A DNA stretch of 64,000 bases from Stappia albiluteola (GTDB lineage Bacteria > Pseudomonadota > Alphaproteobacteria > Rhizobiales > Stappiaceae): positions 62,001-126,000 of the forward strand of contig NZ_JACFXV010000054.1 of the NCBI RefSeq assembly GCF_014050225.1, written 5' to 3'. Both the position numbers and the translations under genes were made by a program. This document shows, piece after piece, positions 38,880-48,480 of the stretch. Numbering within the stretch: position 1 is the first letter of the stretch; each line of letters opens with the position of its first letter. The notes under the pieces were generated by a model. It made no database searches and had not been told where the DNA came from. It saw nothing but the letters and a program-made list of their open reading frames with translations.

Positions 38880-40115
38880 ATGGTCTCTCGCATTTCCACG
38901 CCCTTTGCCGTGGTGCCGGTGGCGCCGACCGAGCGCTCGGCAAGGCTGAGGGATGGGGAAAGTTTCGAGGGGCGCGTGACCCGGCATCTGGGTCGGTCGA
39001 GCGTGCGGATTTCGGCCAATGGTAGCCATATTGACCTGACCATCGATCCCCTGCTGCCTGTCGGGGCGAGAGTCAGCCTGACGGTGCTTCGTGGCCCGGA
39101 CGGCCTGCATTATCGGATCGACGCGGCCGCCGATGAAGTCCCGGGATCGTCTTCGCCCGCGGCATCCACGCAGGCCGCCGTACAATCGTCCTCGCAGGCG
39201 ACAGCCACCACGGATACGACAATTGCGCGCCTTGCTGCCGTTCAGGGCGGCCTGGCGCAGTTGTTCGCAAGCCTTTCCGCCGTGCAGGCTGGCGGCGGCG
39301 CGCAGTTGCCGCAGACGGTGCAGGCGGCGATTGCGGATCTGTTGGGCCTTCGTCTTGCCGGGGATGGGCAGCCAGGAGGCGAAGCGCTGCGCCAGGCGAT
39401 CCTGGGGGCTGGATTTCTCGGCGATCCCGCAACCTTGCAGACGCTTGGAGCCGTGTCTCTTCGGTCCGCCTTGTCGAGCCTTCGCGCCGCCCTTGCCGAA
39501 TTTTCGGGTGCGTCCGCGCCTCCCGAAGGCGAAGCGCCTGACTTGCCGAGCGTCTCCCGGCACCCTCGCGGGCAGGCGCCGGCCAACCTGTCGCATGGCG
39601 TCTATCAGGCGCTGGCAGGCGGGAATGCCGCATCCTTGCTTTCCCACCTTCTTGGACAGACCGACGGGGCTTTGGCCCGTTTGGCGCTGTCTGCGCTCGC
39701 ATCTTCGGGCCGATTGGGAGACGGCGCCGAAGCGGCGCGCAACGGGTTCGATGTCACCGTGGAGGTGCCGCTGGCCCTTGGCCCCGAAACCGCTGTCATT
39801 CCGTTGCAGATCGGCAGGGACGAGACGGAAGGCGGAGGCGAGAACGGCGAACATGCGGCGTGGCGCTTGCGCTTCGCGCTGGACTTTCCCGAAACAGGTG
39901 CGGTCGAGGCGCTTGTCGGCCTCGACGTCAATCGCCTGTTCGTCACGCTGTGGGTGGAACGGGCCGATACTTTGGCCGACCTGCGGCGGGATCTGGATGC
40001 GCTCACGGCCACGCTCAGCGACACAGGTCTTCTTGTCGAAGACGTCAGGATCGTCCAGGGCCGCCCGAGCGATCCGCCGGTTCGCTCCGGCCTGCTTGTG
40101 GATACGCGCTCATGA
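38880..40115 (+). CDS. FliK-like hook-length control domain protein
   Basis: The 411-residue protein has an N-terminal part (LRDGESFEGRVTRHLGRSSVRIS) and a long Ala/Gly/Ser-rich middle. The C-terminal region near 300-395 (AWRLRFALDFPETGAVEALVGLD..., LFVTLWVERADTLADLRRDLDAL) resembles the FliK/Flg_hook C-terminal domain. Its stop overlaps the start of the FlhB-C-like gene by 4 bp. FliK and FlhB cooperate in export specificity switching, which supports the assignment. No other flagellar gene is nearby. Confidence 0.75.
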   Translation: MVSRISTPFAVVPVAPTERSARLRDGESFEGRVTRHLGRSSVRISANGSHIDLTIDPLLPVGARVSLTVLRGPDGLHYRIDAAADEVPGSSSPAASTQAAVQSSSQATATTDTTIARLAAVQGGLAQLFASLSAVQAGGGAQLPQTVQAAIADLLGLRLAGDGQPGGEALRQAILGAGFLGDPATLQTLGAVSLRSALSSLRAALAEFSGASAPPEGEAPDLPSVSRHPRGQAPANLSHGVYQALAGGNAASLLSHLLGQTDGALARLALSALASSGRLGDGAEAARNGFDVTVEVPLALGPETAVIPLQIGRDETEGGGENGEHAAWRLRFALDFPETGAVEALVGLDVNRLFVTLWVERADTLADLRRDLDALTATLSDTGLLVEDVRIVQGRPSDPPVRSGLLVDTRS

Positions 40116-40384
40116 CGAACGAGGAAAAGGACCGTTCGCTCGCGGTCGCGCTTCACTACGATCATGCCGGGGCGCCGCGCGTGACGGCCAAGGGGCATGG
40201 CAAGTTCGCCGAGAGGATTGTCGAGGCGGCGAAAGAACACGGCGTCCCGATCGAGGAGGATCCGGCGCTCGCCGCCGCGCTTTCCGTTCTGGAGATCGAT
40301 CAGGAAATCCCGCCGGAACTCTATCAGGCGGTCGCCGTCATTATCGGCTTCATCCTTCGCCAGCGGGAACGACGGCTGACCTAG
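40112..40384 (+). CDS. FlhB C-terminal domain-like protein (FhlB type)
   Basis: The 90-residue soluble protein corresponds to the cytoplasmic domain of FlhB/EscU export switch proteins (VALHYDHAGAPRVTAKGHG, then IVEAAKEHGVPIEEDPALAAAL and ELYQAVAVIIGFI). It lacks the membrane part and the NPTH autocleavage sequence. Such FhlB proteins can replace the cleaved FlhB C-domain in other bacteria. The start ATG overlaps the FliK-like stop. Confidence 0.82.
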   Translation: MTNEEKDRSLAVALHYDHAGAPRVTAKGHGKFAERIVEAAKEHGVPIEEDPALAAALSVLEIDQEIPPELYQAVAVIIGFILRQRERRLT

Positions 40385-40513
40385 CCCTTTCTAAGCCTGT
40401 TGTCGCTCAAGAAGCGCTTGCAGCTTGACAGCCGAGCGACTACCCAACAACAAAGCGACAGATCAGCGGCCCCTTGCGTGGGGCCGGCAGGGTAAGACAG
40501 GAAAAGGCACGCA

Positions 40514-41995
40514 ATGGCGATCGTCGACACTCGGACCCCCGACCCGAAAAAATTCATCAAGGGCGCGACCGGCGACTGGGAAATGGTGATCGGCATGGAG
40601 GTTCATGCCCAGGTGACTTCCAAGGCCAAGCTTTTTTCCGGCGCGTCTACCGAGTTCGGCGCGGAGCCGAACGCCAATGTCAGCCTCGTCGATGCTGCCA
40701 TGCCGGGCACGCTGCCCGTCATCAACGAGGAATGCGTCGCCCAGGCGATCCGCACCGGGCTCGGCCTCAAGGCCGAAATAAACCTGAAATCCGTCTTCGA
40801 CCGGAAGAACTATTTCTATCCCGACCTGCCGCAGGGCTATCAGATCTCCCAGTTCAAGCAGCCGATCGTCGGTGAAGGCAAGATCCTGCTCGATATGCCG
40901 GAAGAGCAGGTGGAGATTGGCGTCGAGCGGCTGCATCTTGAGCAGGATGCCGGCAAGTCGCTGCACGACCAGCACCCGACCATGTCCTTCGTCGACCTGA
41001 ACAGGTCCGGCGTCGCGCTGATGGAGATCGTCTCCAAGCCCGACCTGCGCTCATCCGACGAGGCGAAGGCTTATCTCGCCAAGCTGCGGATGATCCTGCG
41101 CTATCTCGGCACCTGCGACGGCAACATGGATCAAGGGTCGATGCGCGCCGACGTCAACGTCTCCGTGCGGCGCCCGGGCGGCGAGTTCGGTACGCGCTGC
41201 GAGATCAAGAACGTCAACTCCATCCGTTTCGTGGGGCAGGCGATCGAATACGAGGCGCGGCGCCAGATCGGCATCCTCGAGGACGGCGGAACGATCGACC
41301 AGGAGACCCGCCTCTTCGATCCGGTCAAGGGCGAGACCCGCTCCATGCGCTCCAAGGAAGAGGCGCATGACTACCGCTATTTCCCGGACCCGGATCTGCT
41401 GCCGCTGGAGTTCGACCAGGCCTATGTCGACAGCCTCGCCCACGATCTGCCCGAGCTGCCGGACGAGAAGAAGAAGCGCTTCGTCGCCGATTACGGTTTG
41501 ACCGCCTATGACGCCGACATCCTCGTGGTGGAGAAGGCGTCCGCGGATTTCTTCGAGGAAGTGGCGAAGGGGCGTGATGCCAAGCTCAGCGCCAACTGGG
41601 TGATCAACGAATTCTTCGGCCGCCTGAACAAGGAAGGCCTGGATCTCGATCAAAGCCCGGTTTCGGCTGCCCAGCTCGGCGGTATCATCGACCTCGTTCG
41701 CGATGGCACGATTTCCGGCAAGATCGCCAAGGACCTGTTCGAGATCGTCTGGACCGAAGGCGGCAGCCCTGCCGAAATCGTCGAGACGCGCGGCATGAAG
41801 CAGGTCACCGACCTTGGCGCCATCGAGAAGGTCGTCGACGAGATCATTGCCGGCAATCCGGACAAGGTCGAGCAGGCGCGTGCCAAGCCGGGGCTTCTGG
41901 GATGGTTCGTCGGCCAGGTGATGAAGGCCTCCGGCGGCAAGGCGAATCCGCAGGCAGTCAACGACCTCCTCAAGGCCAAGATCGGCATTGAGTAA
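40514..41995 (+). CDS. gatB: Asp-tRNA(Asn)/Glu-tRNA(Gln) amidotransferase subunit B
   Basis: GatB binds tRNA and carries the kinase site that activates the misacylated residue. The 493-residue protein begins (after a short leader) [13 protein letters not shown] and contains [20 protein letters not shown], the MQEDAGK-equivalent [20 protein letters not shown], and the C-terminal YqeY-like helical domain. Intact. It is separated from gatA by four unrelated small genes. Confidence 0.97.
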   Translation: MAIVDTRTPDPKKFIKGATGDWEMVIGMEVHAQVTSKAKLFSGASTEFGAEPNANVSLVDAAMPGTLPVINEECVAQAIRTGLGLKAEINLKSVFDRKNYFYPDLPQGYQISQFKQPIVGEGKILLDMPEEQVEIGVERLHLEQDAGKSLHDQHPTMSFVDLNRSGVALMEIVSKPDLRSSDEAKAYLAKLRMILRYLGTCDGNMDQGSMRADVNVSVRRPGGEFGTRCEIKNVNSIRFVGQAIEYEARRQIGILEDGGTIDQETRLFDPVKGETRSMRSKEEAHDYRYFPDPDLLPLEFDQAYVDSLAHDLPELPDEKKKRFVADYGLTAYDADILVVEKASADFFEEVAKGRDAKLSANWVINEFFGRLNKEGLDLDQSPVSAAQLGGIIDLVRDGTISGKIAKDLFEIVWTEGGSPAEIVETRGMKQVTDLGAIEKVVDEIIAGNPDKVEQARAKPGLLGWFVGQVMKASGGKANPQAVNDLLKAKIGIE

Positions 41996-42334
41996 CTTTG
42001 CCGTTTTTCTGTCACGATTTGTGAACCGGGCAGGGCAATTGCCCGGTTGACCATTGCACATGCGCAAAGCTCAGCGTTTTTTGCATGTGCGAAGCCTGAT
42101 GATGCAAAAAATGCATAAGTCGCTGAAATAAAAGCATTAAAGTGCGTGCTGGCATGCAAGAATTCAGTTTTCGCGAACCTGAATTCGCGGTAATGGATTT
42201 TTGATGCGCGGCGTGTTGCCGCAATGCTACGCCGCCGCATTTTTCGCATAACCGGGTTCTATATATCCGGTTGCAGGCGAGCCGGACGACATGTCGGCAG
42301 CATGCGGGTGTCAAACGGAATCTGGAAAGTGACA
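41996..42334. other. Intergenic region with hairpins between gatB and the glucan operon
   Basis: A stem AACCGGGC/GCCCGGTT (42024-42048) probably ends gatB transcription, although no T-run follows. A second inverted repeat, GCACATGC with a matching GCATGTGC, lies within about 42057-42092. The rest is lower in GC and likely holds the promoter for the glucan operon. No gene is seen. Confidence 0.55.
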
Positions 42335-43912
42335 ATGGATCGTCGTGCCTTTCTGGCGCTTGGTTCTGCAGTGATCGGTCTGGTTGCGGGCCGCAAGCTC
42401 ATGCTTGGATTGCCCGCACAGGCCGCCGAAGCCGATCCGGGCGAGGGCGTCGACTTTTCGTGGGAGCATCTCGTCGAGCGGGCCCGTGCCAAGGCGGGCG
42501 AGGAATATAGCGACGAGCCGATGCCGTTGCCCGAGGTCATCACCGATCTCGACTACGACCAGCATCGGGCCATCCGCTTCCGGCCTGACCATGCCCTTTG
42601 GCGCGACCGGGACACGGACTTCACGCTGCAGGCCTTTCATCCCGGCGGGCTTTTCGATCAGCCGGTGGCGATTCATGAAGTGGCCGGCGGCAAGGCGACG
42701 CGGCTGCGGTTCGCGTCCTCCGATTTCGAATATCGTCCGCCGCTCGATGCAGCAGCCTTCAAGGACGTCACCATGCCGGGCGTCGCGGGCTTTCGCCTGC
42801 ACTATCCCCTCAATCGGACGGACTATCGCGATGAGCTGATTGCCTTTCTCGGCGCGAGCTATTTCCGCGCGCTCGGGCGCGGCAACGTATATGGCCTTTC
42901 CGCCAGAGGTCTTGCCGTCGACACGGCAGCCGGCCAACAGGAGGAGTTTCCGCGCTTCTCCACCTTCTATATCGAGCGGCCGCAGCCCGGCGACCGGCAG
43001 ATGAAGATCTATGCCGAGCTCGACAGCCCGCGCGTTTCGGGAGCCTATGCGTTCACGATTTCCCCCGGCATCGAGACGGTGATCGATGTGGATGCGCGCA
43101 TCTTCATGCGCGGCGATGTGACAAGGCTCGGCATCGCGCCGCTGACTTCGATGTATCTGTTCGGCGAAAACGACCGCATCGGCTTCGACGACTACCGTCC
43201 CGAAGTACATGACAGCGACGGATTGGCGATCCGGCGCGAGAGCGGAGAGCGGCTCTGGCGTCCGCTCATGAACCCCTCGCGCCTGGCACTTTCCTTCATC
43301 GGCGAAGTCAATCCGCAAGGCTTCGGACTGATTCAGCGCGACCGCGCTTTCGACAACTACCTCGATACCGAAGCCGACTATGAGCGGCGCCCCTCGCTCT
43401 GGATCGAACCGGTTGGCGATTGGGGGCGCGGCACGGTAATGCTCGCCGAGATTCCTTCCGAGAAGGAAATTCACGACAATATCGTCGCCTTCTGGATCCC
43501 CGAGGCGCGTGCGAAAGCGGGCTCCGAGCACAGTTTCCGCTATCGCATGACGTGGGCAAGCGACGTGGAGGGCGAGGATGTCCTGGCGCGCGTGCTGCGC
43601 ACGCGGACAGGCCACGGCGGCACGGCGGCGTCGGACCCCGATCCCGATCATCGCAAGTTCGTGGTGGAGTTCGCCGGCGGTGAGCTGGAAAATCTCGGCG
43701 TCGAAAGTGCGCTTGAGGCGAGGATCGAAACCGGCAATGCCGATATCCGACACCAGGACCTGCAGAAACTCGGTGATAGCGGCAGGTGGCGACTTGTCCT
43801 CGATGTGATGCGCGCGGATGCCGACAAGCCGGTAGAATTGCGCGCCGCTCTGGTGCTTGACGGCAGACCCCTGTCAGAAACCTGGCTCTATCAATGGAAT
43901 GGAGACGTATGA
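42335..43912 (+). CDS. Periplasmic glucan biosynthesis protein, OpgG/OpgD family
   Basis: This family acts in the periplasm on osmoregulated glucans made by OpgH. The start ATG at 42335 follows GGAAAG and gives 525 residues. The leader has paired arginines (MDRRAFLALGSAVIGLVAG), a Tat-like signal as in OpgD rather than the Sec signal of OpgG. Mature motifs include DYDQHRAIRFRPDHALW, FQ-like HPGGLFDQPV, FLGASYFRALG and the C-terminal Ig-like domain. It overlaps the next small gene by 4 bp and is in operon with opgH. Confidence 0.88.
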   Translation: MDRRAFLALGSAVIGLVAGRKLMLGLPAQAAEADPGEGVDFSWEHLVERARAKAGEEYSDEPMPLPEVITDLDYDQHRAIRFRPDHALWRDRDTDFTLQAFHPGGLFDQPVAIHEVAGGKATRLRFASSDFEYRPPLDAAAFKDVTMPGVAGFRLHYPLNRTDYRDELIAFLGASYFRALGRGNVYGLSARGLAVDTAAGQQEEFPRFSTFYIERPQPGDRQMKIYAELDSPRVSGAYAFTISPGIETVIDVDARIFMRGDVTRLGIAPLTSMYLFGENDRIGFDDYRPEVHDSDGLAIRRESGERLWRPLMNPSRLALSFIGEVNPQGFGLIQRDRAFDNYLDTEADYERRPSLWIEPVGDWGRGTVMLAEIPSEKEIHDNIVAFWIPEARAKAGSEHSFRYRMTWASDVEGEDVLARVLRTRTGHGGTAASDPDPDHRKFVVEFAGGELENLGVESALEARIETGNADIRHQDLQKLGDSGRWRLVLDVMRADADKPVELRAALVLDGRPLSETWLYQWNGDV

Positions 43913-44247
43913 TGCAGTTGGCTCGCGATGATAGGGCAGCGGACGATCGCGTCATCTCCCTTCCTGACGGGCTTGCGCGGATCAGGCACGATATCCGCAG
44001 GCCCGACCTTTCCGACGACCTGTTGTTGACCCTGATCGGCGATGCAATCGCGGATCTGGCTCTCGACTTCAGTGCGGAAGAATTCGCCTGCGAAAAGGCC
44101 GGGCCGGAACTTCGATCGCAGATCTATGCCGCTCTCTGCCTGCCGTCGCCCGTGTCGCCCCTCGTCATGCCCGAGCAAGCGCTGGAGCGGTCGCGGCTGA
44201 CCATGCTCGAGAGGCTGCGTCTGACCTTCCGTCGCCTGGCGAGCTGA
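43909..44247 (+). CDS. Small protein of unknown function between opgG/D and opgH
   Basis: The 112-residue soluble-looking protein starts at ATG 43909, overlapping the glucan gene stop, and ends 7 bp before opgH. It has no signal peptide or membrane helix. A helical pattern (LADGLARIRHD-like and DLSDDLLLTLIGDAIADLALDF) is visible. No family is recognised. The tight spacing on both sides indicates translational coupling and a role linked to glucan synthesis. Confidence 0.7.
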   Translation: MMQLARDDRAADDRVISLPDGLARIRHDIRRPDLSDDLLLTLIGDAIADLALDFSAEEFACEKAGPELRSQIYAALCLPSPVSPLVMPEQALERSRLTMLERLRLTFRRLAS

Positions 44248-44254
44248 CCGAACG

Positions 44255-46069
44255 ATGCCCAAAGCCGATACTGCCATGATTTCATCCACCAATGGCCGGC
44301 TGCGAATAGTGGTGCGTCGGTTCGGGGCGTTCGTGCTTGCCGGCGGGCTGACCTATGGCGCCGTGATGATGTTCGGGGCAGTCGCGGTCGCGGACGGCTT
44401 CGACTGGCTGGACGTCGTCCGGCTCGCGCTGGTGGCTCTTTCCGCCTTCTGGCTCGCATGGGGTGCGTGTACGGCGTTGTTGGGGCTGCTTTTCGGGGCC
44501 GAGCAGGTCGCGCGCATCGAAGGCCTGCCCGCGGGCAGGACGGCAGTTTTGATCCCCGTCTACAACGAAGCGACTGGACCGGTCTTCGCGCGATTGGAGA
44601 CGATGTACCGTTCGCTGGATCGGCTCGGGGTGCTCCCGCTTTTCGAATTCCACGTGCTTTCGGATTCAACGAGGGCAGAGTGCGCGGAACAGGAGAAGGC
44701 GGCTCATCGTCGCCTGTTGCTGCGGCTCGGCGCCGGCGGCCGGCTCTTCTATCGCCATCGTTCTCCCAACACCGGGCGCAAGGCGGGCAACATCGCGGAT
44801 TTCCTGCGCACGTCCGGCGGCGCCTATGACTACATGCTCGTGCTCGATGCCGACAGCCTGATGCGCGGCGAAACCATTCTGGAAATGGTACGCCGGATGG
44901 AGGCGGAACCGGGGCTTGGCCTGCTTCAGACGGTGCCGCAGATCATTGGCCGCCGCACGCTGTTCGGCCGCATGCTGCAATTTTCCGCCTCCTTCTACTC
45001 GCCGATCTTTTCGCGCGGCGTTGCAGCCTTGCAGGGCGGGGAAGGGCCGTTCTGGGGGCATAACGCACTTGTGCGCGTGCGCGCCTTCGCTTCCTCCTGC
45101 GGCATGCCGAAACTCAAGGGCAAGCCGCCCTTCGGTGGAGATATCCTCAGCCACGATACGGTGGAAGCCGCGATGCTTGCACGTGAAGGCTGGCAGGTGC
45201 GCCTCGATCCGGACCTGACCGGTTCCTACGAGGAAGCGCCGGCAAACCTGATCGAATATGCCAAGCGCGATCGACGCTGGTGCCAGGGAAATCTGCAGCA
45301 TCTGAGGCTGGTTGGCGCGCCGCGGTTCAAGCTGTGGAGCCGCATTTCCATCCTGCAGGGCGTGTTCGCCTATCTCGGCTCGCCGATCTGGCTGCTGTTC
45401 CTCGTTGCCAGTGTCGTGGCGCCCGTTTTCGCGCCGCCGCCTGTCTATTTCAATGGCCAGTCGCCTTTTCCGGTCTTTCCGCATCCGGAAACGGAAAAGG
45501 CCCTGGCACTGCTCTTCGGCGTGGTGGCGCTGCTGATCGCGCCGAAGATACTGCTGGTCTCCCGCGCGGTTTTTTCCGGCGGAACGCGCGGGTTTGGCGG
45601 TGCCATGCAGGTGGTGGCCAGCGCCGTCTTCGAATTGGTGCTCACCTCGGTTCTGGCGCCGATCCATATGATGTTTCAGAGCCGTTCGGTGCTTCAGGTT
45701 GTTTCCGGCGCGGACTTCGGCTGGCCGGCAACCGATCGCGAGGACGGTTCGCTCTCGCTTCGTGAAAGCCTCAGTGCCACATGGTGGATGAGCCTGTTCG
45801 GCGCGGGCGTGCTCTGGCTTGCCATTGCCTGGGCGCCGGGGCTCGTTGCCTGGCTCCTGCCGGTCGTGTTGCCGCTGGTCGCGGCGCCCGTTCTGGTGTG
45901 GGGGACGGCATCCGTGGGCATGGGCGGCGTCTTTCGCAGCCTTCGGCTGTTTCTCACGCCCTGCGAGGCGGAGCCGGAACCGGTATTGCGCGTCTATCAG
46001 GCGATCGCCTTGCATGCCGAGAAAGAGCAAACCGACGCAATGTCCCCGGCAAGCCCGAAGGCTGCGTAG
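44255..46069 (+). CDS. mdoH: Glucans biosynthesis glucosyltransferase OpgH/MdoH
   Basis: This inner-membrane glucosyltransferase makes the beta-glucan backbone from UDP-glucose and passes it to the periplasm. The 604-residue protein has two N-terminal membrane helices and a GT2-type domain with AVLIPVYNEA near 98, DADSLMRGE near 205, HDTVEAAML near 305 and the (R/K)RWCQGN motif near 345, then five or six more helices. It is in operon with the OpgG/D-like gene. E. coli OpgH is longer at the N-terminus. Confidence 0.92.
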   Translation: MPKADTAMISSTNGRLRIVVRRFGAFVLAGGLTYGAVMMFGAVAVADGFDWLDVVRLALVALSAFWLAWGACTALLGLLFGAEQVARIEGLPAGRTAVLIPVYNEATGPVFARLETMYRSLDRLGVLPLFEFHVLSDSTRAECAEQEKAAHRRLLLRLGAGGRLFYRHRSPNTGRKAGNIADFLRTSGGAYDYMLVLDADSLMRGETILEMVRRMEAEPGLGLLQTVPQIIGRRTLFGRMLQFSASFYSPIFSRGVAALQGGEGPFWGHNALVRVRAFASSCGMPKLKGKPPFGGDILSHDTVEAAMLAREGWQVRLDPDLTGSYEEAPANLIEYAKRDRRWCQGNLQHLRLVGAPRFKLWSRISILQGVFAYLGSPIWLLFLVASVVAPVFAPPPVYFNGQSPFPVFPHPETEKALALLFGVVALLIAPKILLVSRAVFSGGTRGFGGAMQVVASAVFELVLTSVLAPIHMMFQSRSVLQVVSGADFGWPATDREDGSLSLRESLSATWWMSLFGAGVLWLAIAWAPGLVAWLLPVVLPLVAAPVLVWGTASVGMGGVFRSLRLFLTPCEAEPEPVLRVYQAIALHAEKEQTDAMSPASPKAA

Positions 46070-46135
46070 CGCCGCATCTCCTTGTTTCCTTTTCGATGCC
46101 ATGAAACACGGCCCCGGTAAAAAGGGAGGGACGCT

Positions 46136-46594
46136 TTGGCGATCGTGACTGTTGAACGGGCGCGTGAGGACGATCTGCCGGCGATGATTGCGCTGATCGA
46201 GGCCGGCTCGGTCGGGGCGAGGGCTCCTGCCGAGACGGGAGACATCGGTCCCTATCTCGCCGCATTCCGGCATATGGATGCCCACCCCGATACGGAGCTT
46301 TACGTCGCCCGATCCCGGGATGGCGATGTGGTCGGCATGCTGATCCTGAGCTTCGTCTACGGGCTTGCGTTTCAGGGCAAGCCGCGCGCACAGGCCGAAA
46401 GCGTGCATGTGCGTGCCGATTTTCGCAGCCAGGGGATCGGGACTCAACTCATGGCGCACATTATCCAGCGCGCGCGGGAGAAGGGCTGCTGCATGGTGCA
46501 GCTGACTTCCAACAAGGCCCGCGACAATGCTCACCGCTTCTACGAGCGGCTCGGGTTTGTGCCGAGCCACACCGGCTTCAAGTTAATGCTCTGA
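46136..46594 (+). CDS. GNAT family N-acetyltransferase
   Basis: The start is TTG at 46136, four bases after AAAGGGAGGG. The 152-residue protein has the acetyl-CoA binding loop VRADFRSQGIGTQLM near residues 91-105 and the C-terminal ARDNAHRFYERLGF. It follows opgH by 66 bp on the same strand. The substrate is unknown. Confidence 0.9.
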   Translation: MAIVTVERAREDDLPAMIALIEAGSVGARAPAETGDIGPYLAAFRHMDAHPDTELYVARSRDGDVVGMLILSFVYGLAFQGKPRAQAESVHVRADFRSQGIGTQLMAHIIQRAREKGCCMVQLTSNKARDNAHRFYERLGFVPSHTGFKLML

Positions 46595-46769
46595 GTTCGT
46601 AGCACTATCCCGAACGTTCCGGATGCGTCCATCCGGCCAGTTCCGGAGCCGGTGACAATTGCGGGTGGTATGCAGGCACCCTAATTGGAAAATCGATTTG
46701 AGGCTGGCGGGCGCACTTGCTGACGCGACAATCCCGCTTGGCCGATCGTTCCGCAATGAGGAGCCTGGA

Positions 46770-47483
46770 ATGTCGCAGACCCAGAATGCGCCCATCGAAC
46801 TGCACTACTGGCCGACGCCGAACGGCTGGAAGATCTCGATCATGCTTGAGGAACTCGGCGTTCCCTACGATCTTCGCCTCGTGAACATCGGCACGGGAGA
46901 CCAGTTCAAGCCGGAATTCCTGCAGATTGCCCCGAATAACCGCATGCCGGCTATCGTCGATCCGGAAGGACCGGACGGCAAGCCGATCTCGCTCTTTGAA
47001 TCCGGTGCAATCCTTCAGTATCTCGGACGCAAGTTCGGCAAGTTCTATCCGCAGGACGAGCGCAAGCGGGCCAATGTCGACCAGTGGCTGATGTGGCAAA
47101 TGGGCGGTTTCGGCCCGATGCTGGGTCAGAACCATCATTTCCGCATCTATGCGCCGGAAAAGCTGCCCTACGCCATGAACCGCTACCTCAACGAGACGCA
47201 TCGTCTCTATGGCGTGCTGAACAAGCAGCTCGAGGGCCGCGAGTATGTCGCCGACGAATATTCGATTGCCGATATGGCGATCGTCGGCTGGGCCAAGCTC
47301 TGGGAGCGCCAGGGCATGGAACTGGAAGCCGAATTCCCGAACGTGAAGCGCTGGCTCGACACGCTTCTTGCCCGGCCGGCGGTAGAGCGCGGCCTCGCCG
47401 TGGGCAAGGAAGAGCGCGAGCGGATCAATATTGCGGCTGACAAGGACGTTCAGTCGGTCCTGTTCGGTCAGCGGGCCCGCTGA
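46770..47483 (+). CDS. Glutathione S-transferase family protein (YfcG/YghU-like)
   Basis: The start at ATG 46770 follows AGGAGCC and gives 237 residues. The thioredoxin-like N-domain has YWPTPNGWKISIMLEEL and NNRMPAIVD, with FESGAILQYLG for gamma-Glu binding. The C-domain is helical. The sequence resembles the disulphide-bond oxidoreductase GSTs YfcG/YghU, which have peroxide or disulphide reductase activity. The longer frame from 46659 has no conserved sequence. Confidence 0.9.
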   Translation: MSQTQNAPIELHYWPTPNGWKISIMLEELGVPYDLRLVNIGTGDQFKPEFLQIAPNNRMPAIVDPEGPDGKPISLFESGAILQYLGRKFGKFYPQDERKRANVDQWLMWQMGGFGPMLGQNHHFRIYAPEKLPYAMNRYLNETHRLYGVLNKQLEGREYVADEYSIADMAIVGWAKLWERQGMELEAEFPNVKRWLDTLLARPAVERGLAVGKEERERINIAADKDVQSVLFGQRAR

Positions 47484-47514
47484 TAGCGCCTCGCCATGGC
47501 TGGCTGAGAACAAG

Positions 47515-47545
47515 GGCCGCGTTCGGCAGGAAACCGAACGCGGCC
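47515..47545. terminator. Bidirectional terminator between GST and DUF2147 genes
   Basis: A 12-bp stem GGCCGCGTTCGG/CCGAACGCGGCC with a seven-base loop, flanked by CTTT on the right and AAG on the left, lies between two convergent genes. Confidence 0.85.
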
Positions 47546-47551
47546 TTTCGA

Positions 47552-47998
47552 TTACTTCACGCGGCTCCAGGTCTCGCCCTTGCAGATCAGCCCGCCCAGA
47601 ACGCAGCCTTCCAGCTTCATCTTGTTGCTGCCTTCCAGCGTGATGAAGCCGGTATAGGTCTTGCCGTCCTCGGCATTATAGACCTTTCCCTTCCAGCTCT
47701 CGCCCTTGCCGGTCGGCACCATGCCGAGCACGATCTGGGTGCCGAGAAGCGGGTTCGCTCGCTTGGCCGGATCCGGATTGTTCACGTCGTTGCGCGGTTC
47801 CTTCAGCCAGATGATCTTGCCGCAGAGCGCATTGCCGCAACTCGCAATCTCGATACGCGACGAGCCGGACGGCCGTGCCCAGACGCCTTCGGCGCCAGCT
47901 GCGAACGCGTTGGTTGCCAGAATGGCCGGAAGCAGTGTCGCCGCGCCGATGGCGGCCGCTCCCAGGACCCGTCTTGCAGCATGCAGGGCAAATTTCAT
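47552..47998 (-). CDS. DUF2147 domain-containing exported protein
   Basis: The start ATG at 47998 has GAGGAGG eight bases upstream; the other ATG at 48004 is too close to it. The 148-residue protein has a Sec signal peptide (AAIGAATLLPAILATNAFA). The DUF2147 domain has GVWARPSGSSRIEIASCGNALCG and a later cysteine pair (GCVLGGLICKG). It is periplasmic, with unknown function. Confidence 0.9.
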   Translation of the reverse strand: MKFALHAARRVLGAAAIGAATLLPAILATNAFAAGAEGVWARPSGSSRIEIASCGNALCGKIIWLKEPRNDVNNPDPAKRANPLLGTQIVLGMVPTGKGESWKGKVYNAEDGKTYTGFITLEGSNKMKLEGCVLGGLICKGETWSRVK

Positions 47999-48004
47999 TG
48001 GCAT

Positions 48005-48480
48005 TTCCTCCTCGTTTCCCATGGCGGGTTCGTATTGCGGATGTCCCCGTTTACGGGGAGCCGGTTCGTTGACCTTTACGCAAACGTTACGATACGCGCC
48101 CGGAATGCCGGGCGAAAGCCGTGTCCTAACGTCATGAGGAAGCGAAACAGGAAGAATTGATCGACTTTTCCCGGTTGGCGATTTTTTGTGTAAATGGTGG
48201 CTTGGTAAAGAAACTCTAAGTACGAAGGACCGCCGCTTTTCTTTCGGCCATTGAATTGAAAGGGATAATTCGGCTTTCAGCCTTTCGATTGCGTTAAATT
48301 TACAGAAAATTTTGAAAGTGTTTGAGTCTTGTTAATTTAAAATCTTAAAGAGCGATTCAAACAAGCGCGACAAACTCCACTGCAGAAACGGATCATAACG
48401 CGAGTTTCCAAGAATAGATATTGGAACAACTTGATCCGGTAAGTCGAATATACAGTTTCTGCAATGACAGGAGAGATGTC
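48005..48480. other. AT-richer intergenic region
   Basis: No gene is seen. GC falls sharply between about 48160 and 48360, and the strand has several A/T runs. It must contain the promoter of the DUF2147 gene (left) and of the small Sel1-like gene (right), but no promoter boxes can be assigned with confidence. Confidence 0.5.

Noticed and set aside
40468-40485. Hairpin GGCCCC/GGGGCC in front of gatB considered as a terminator or attenuator
   Set aside because: No T-run follows and no alternative pairing is evident; too weak to list.
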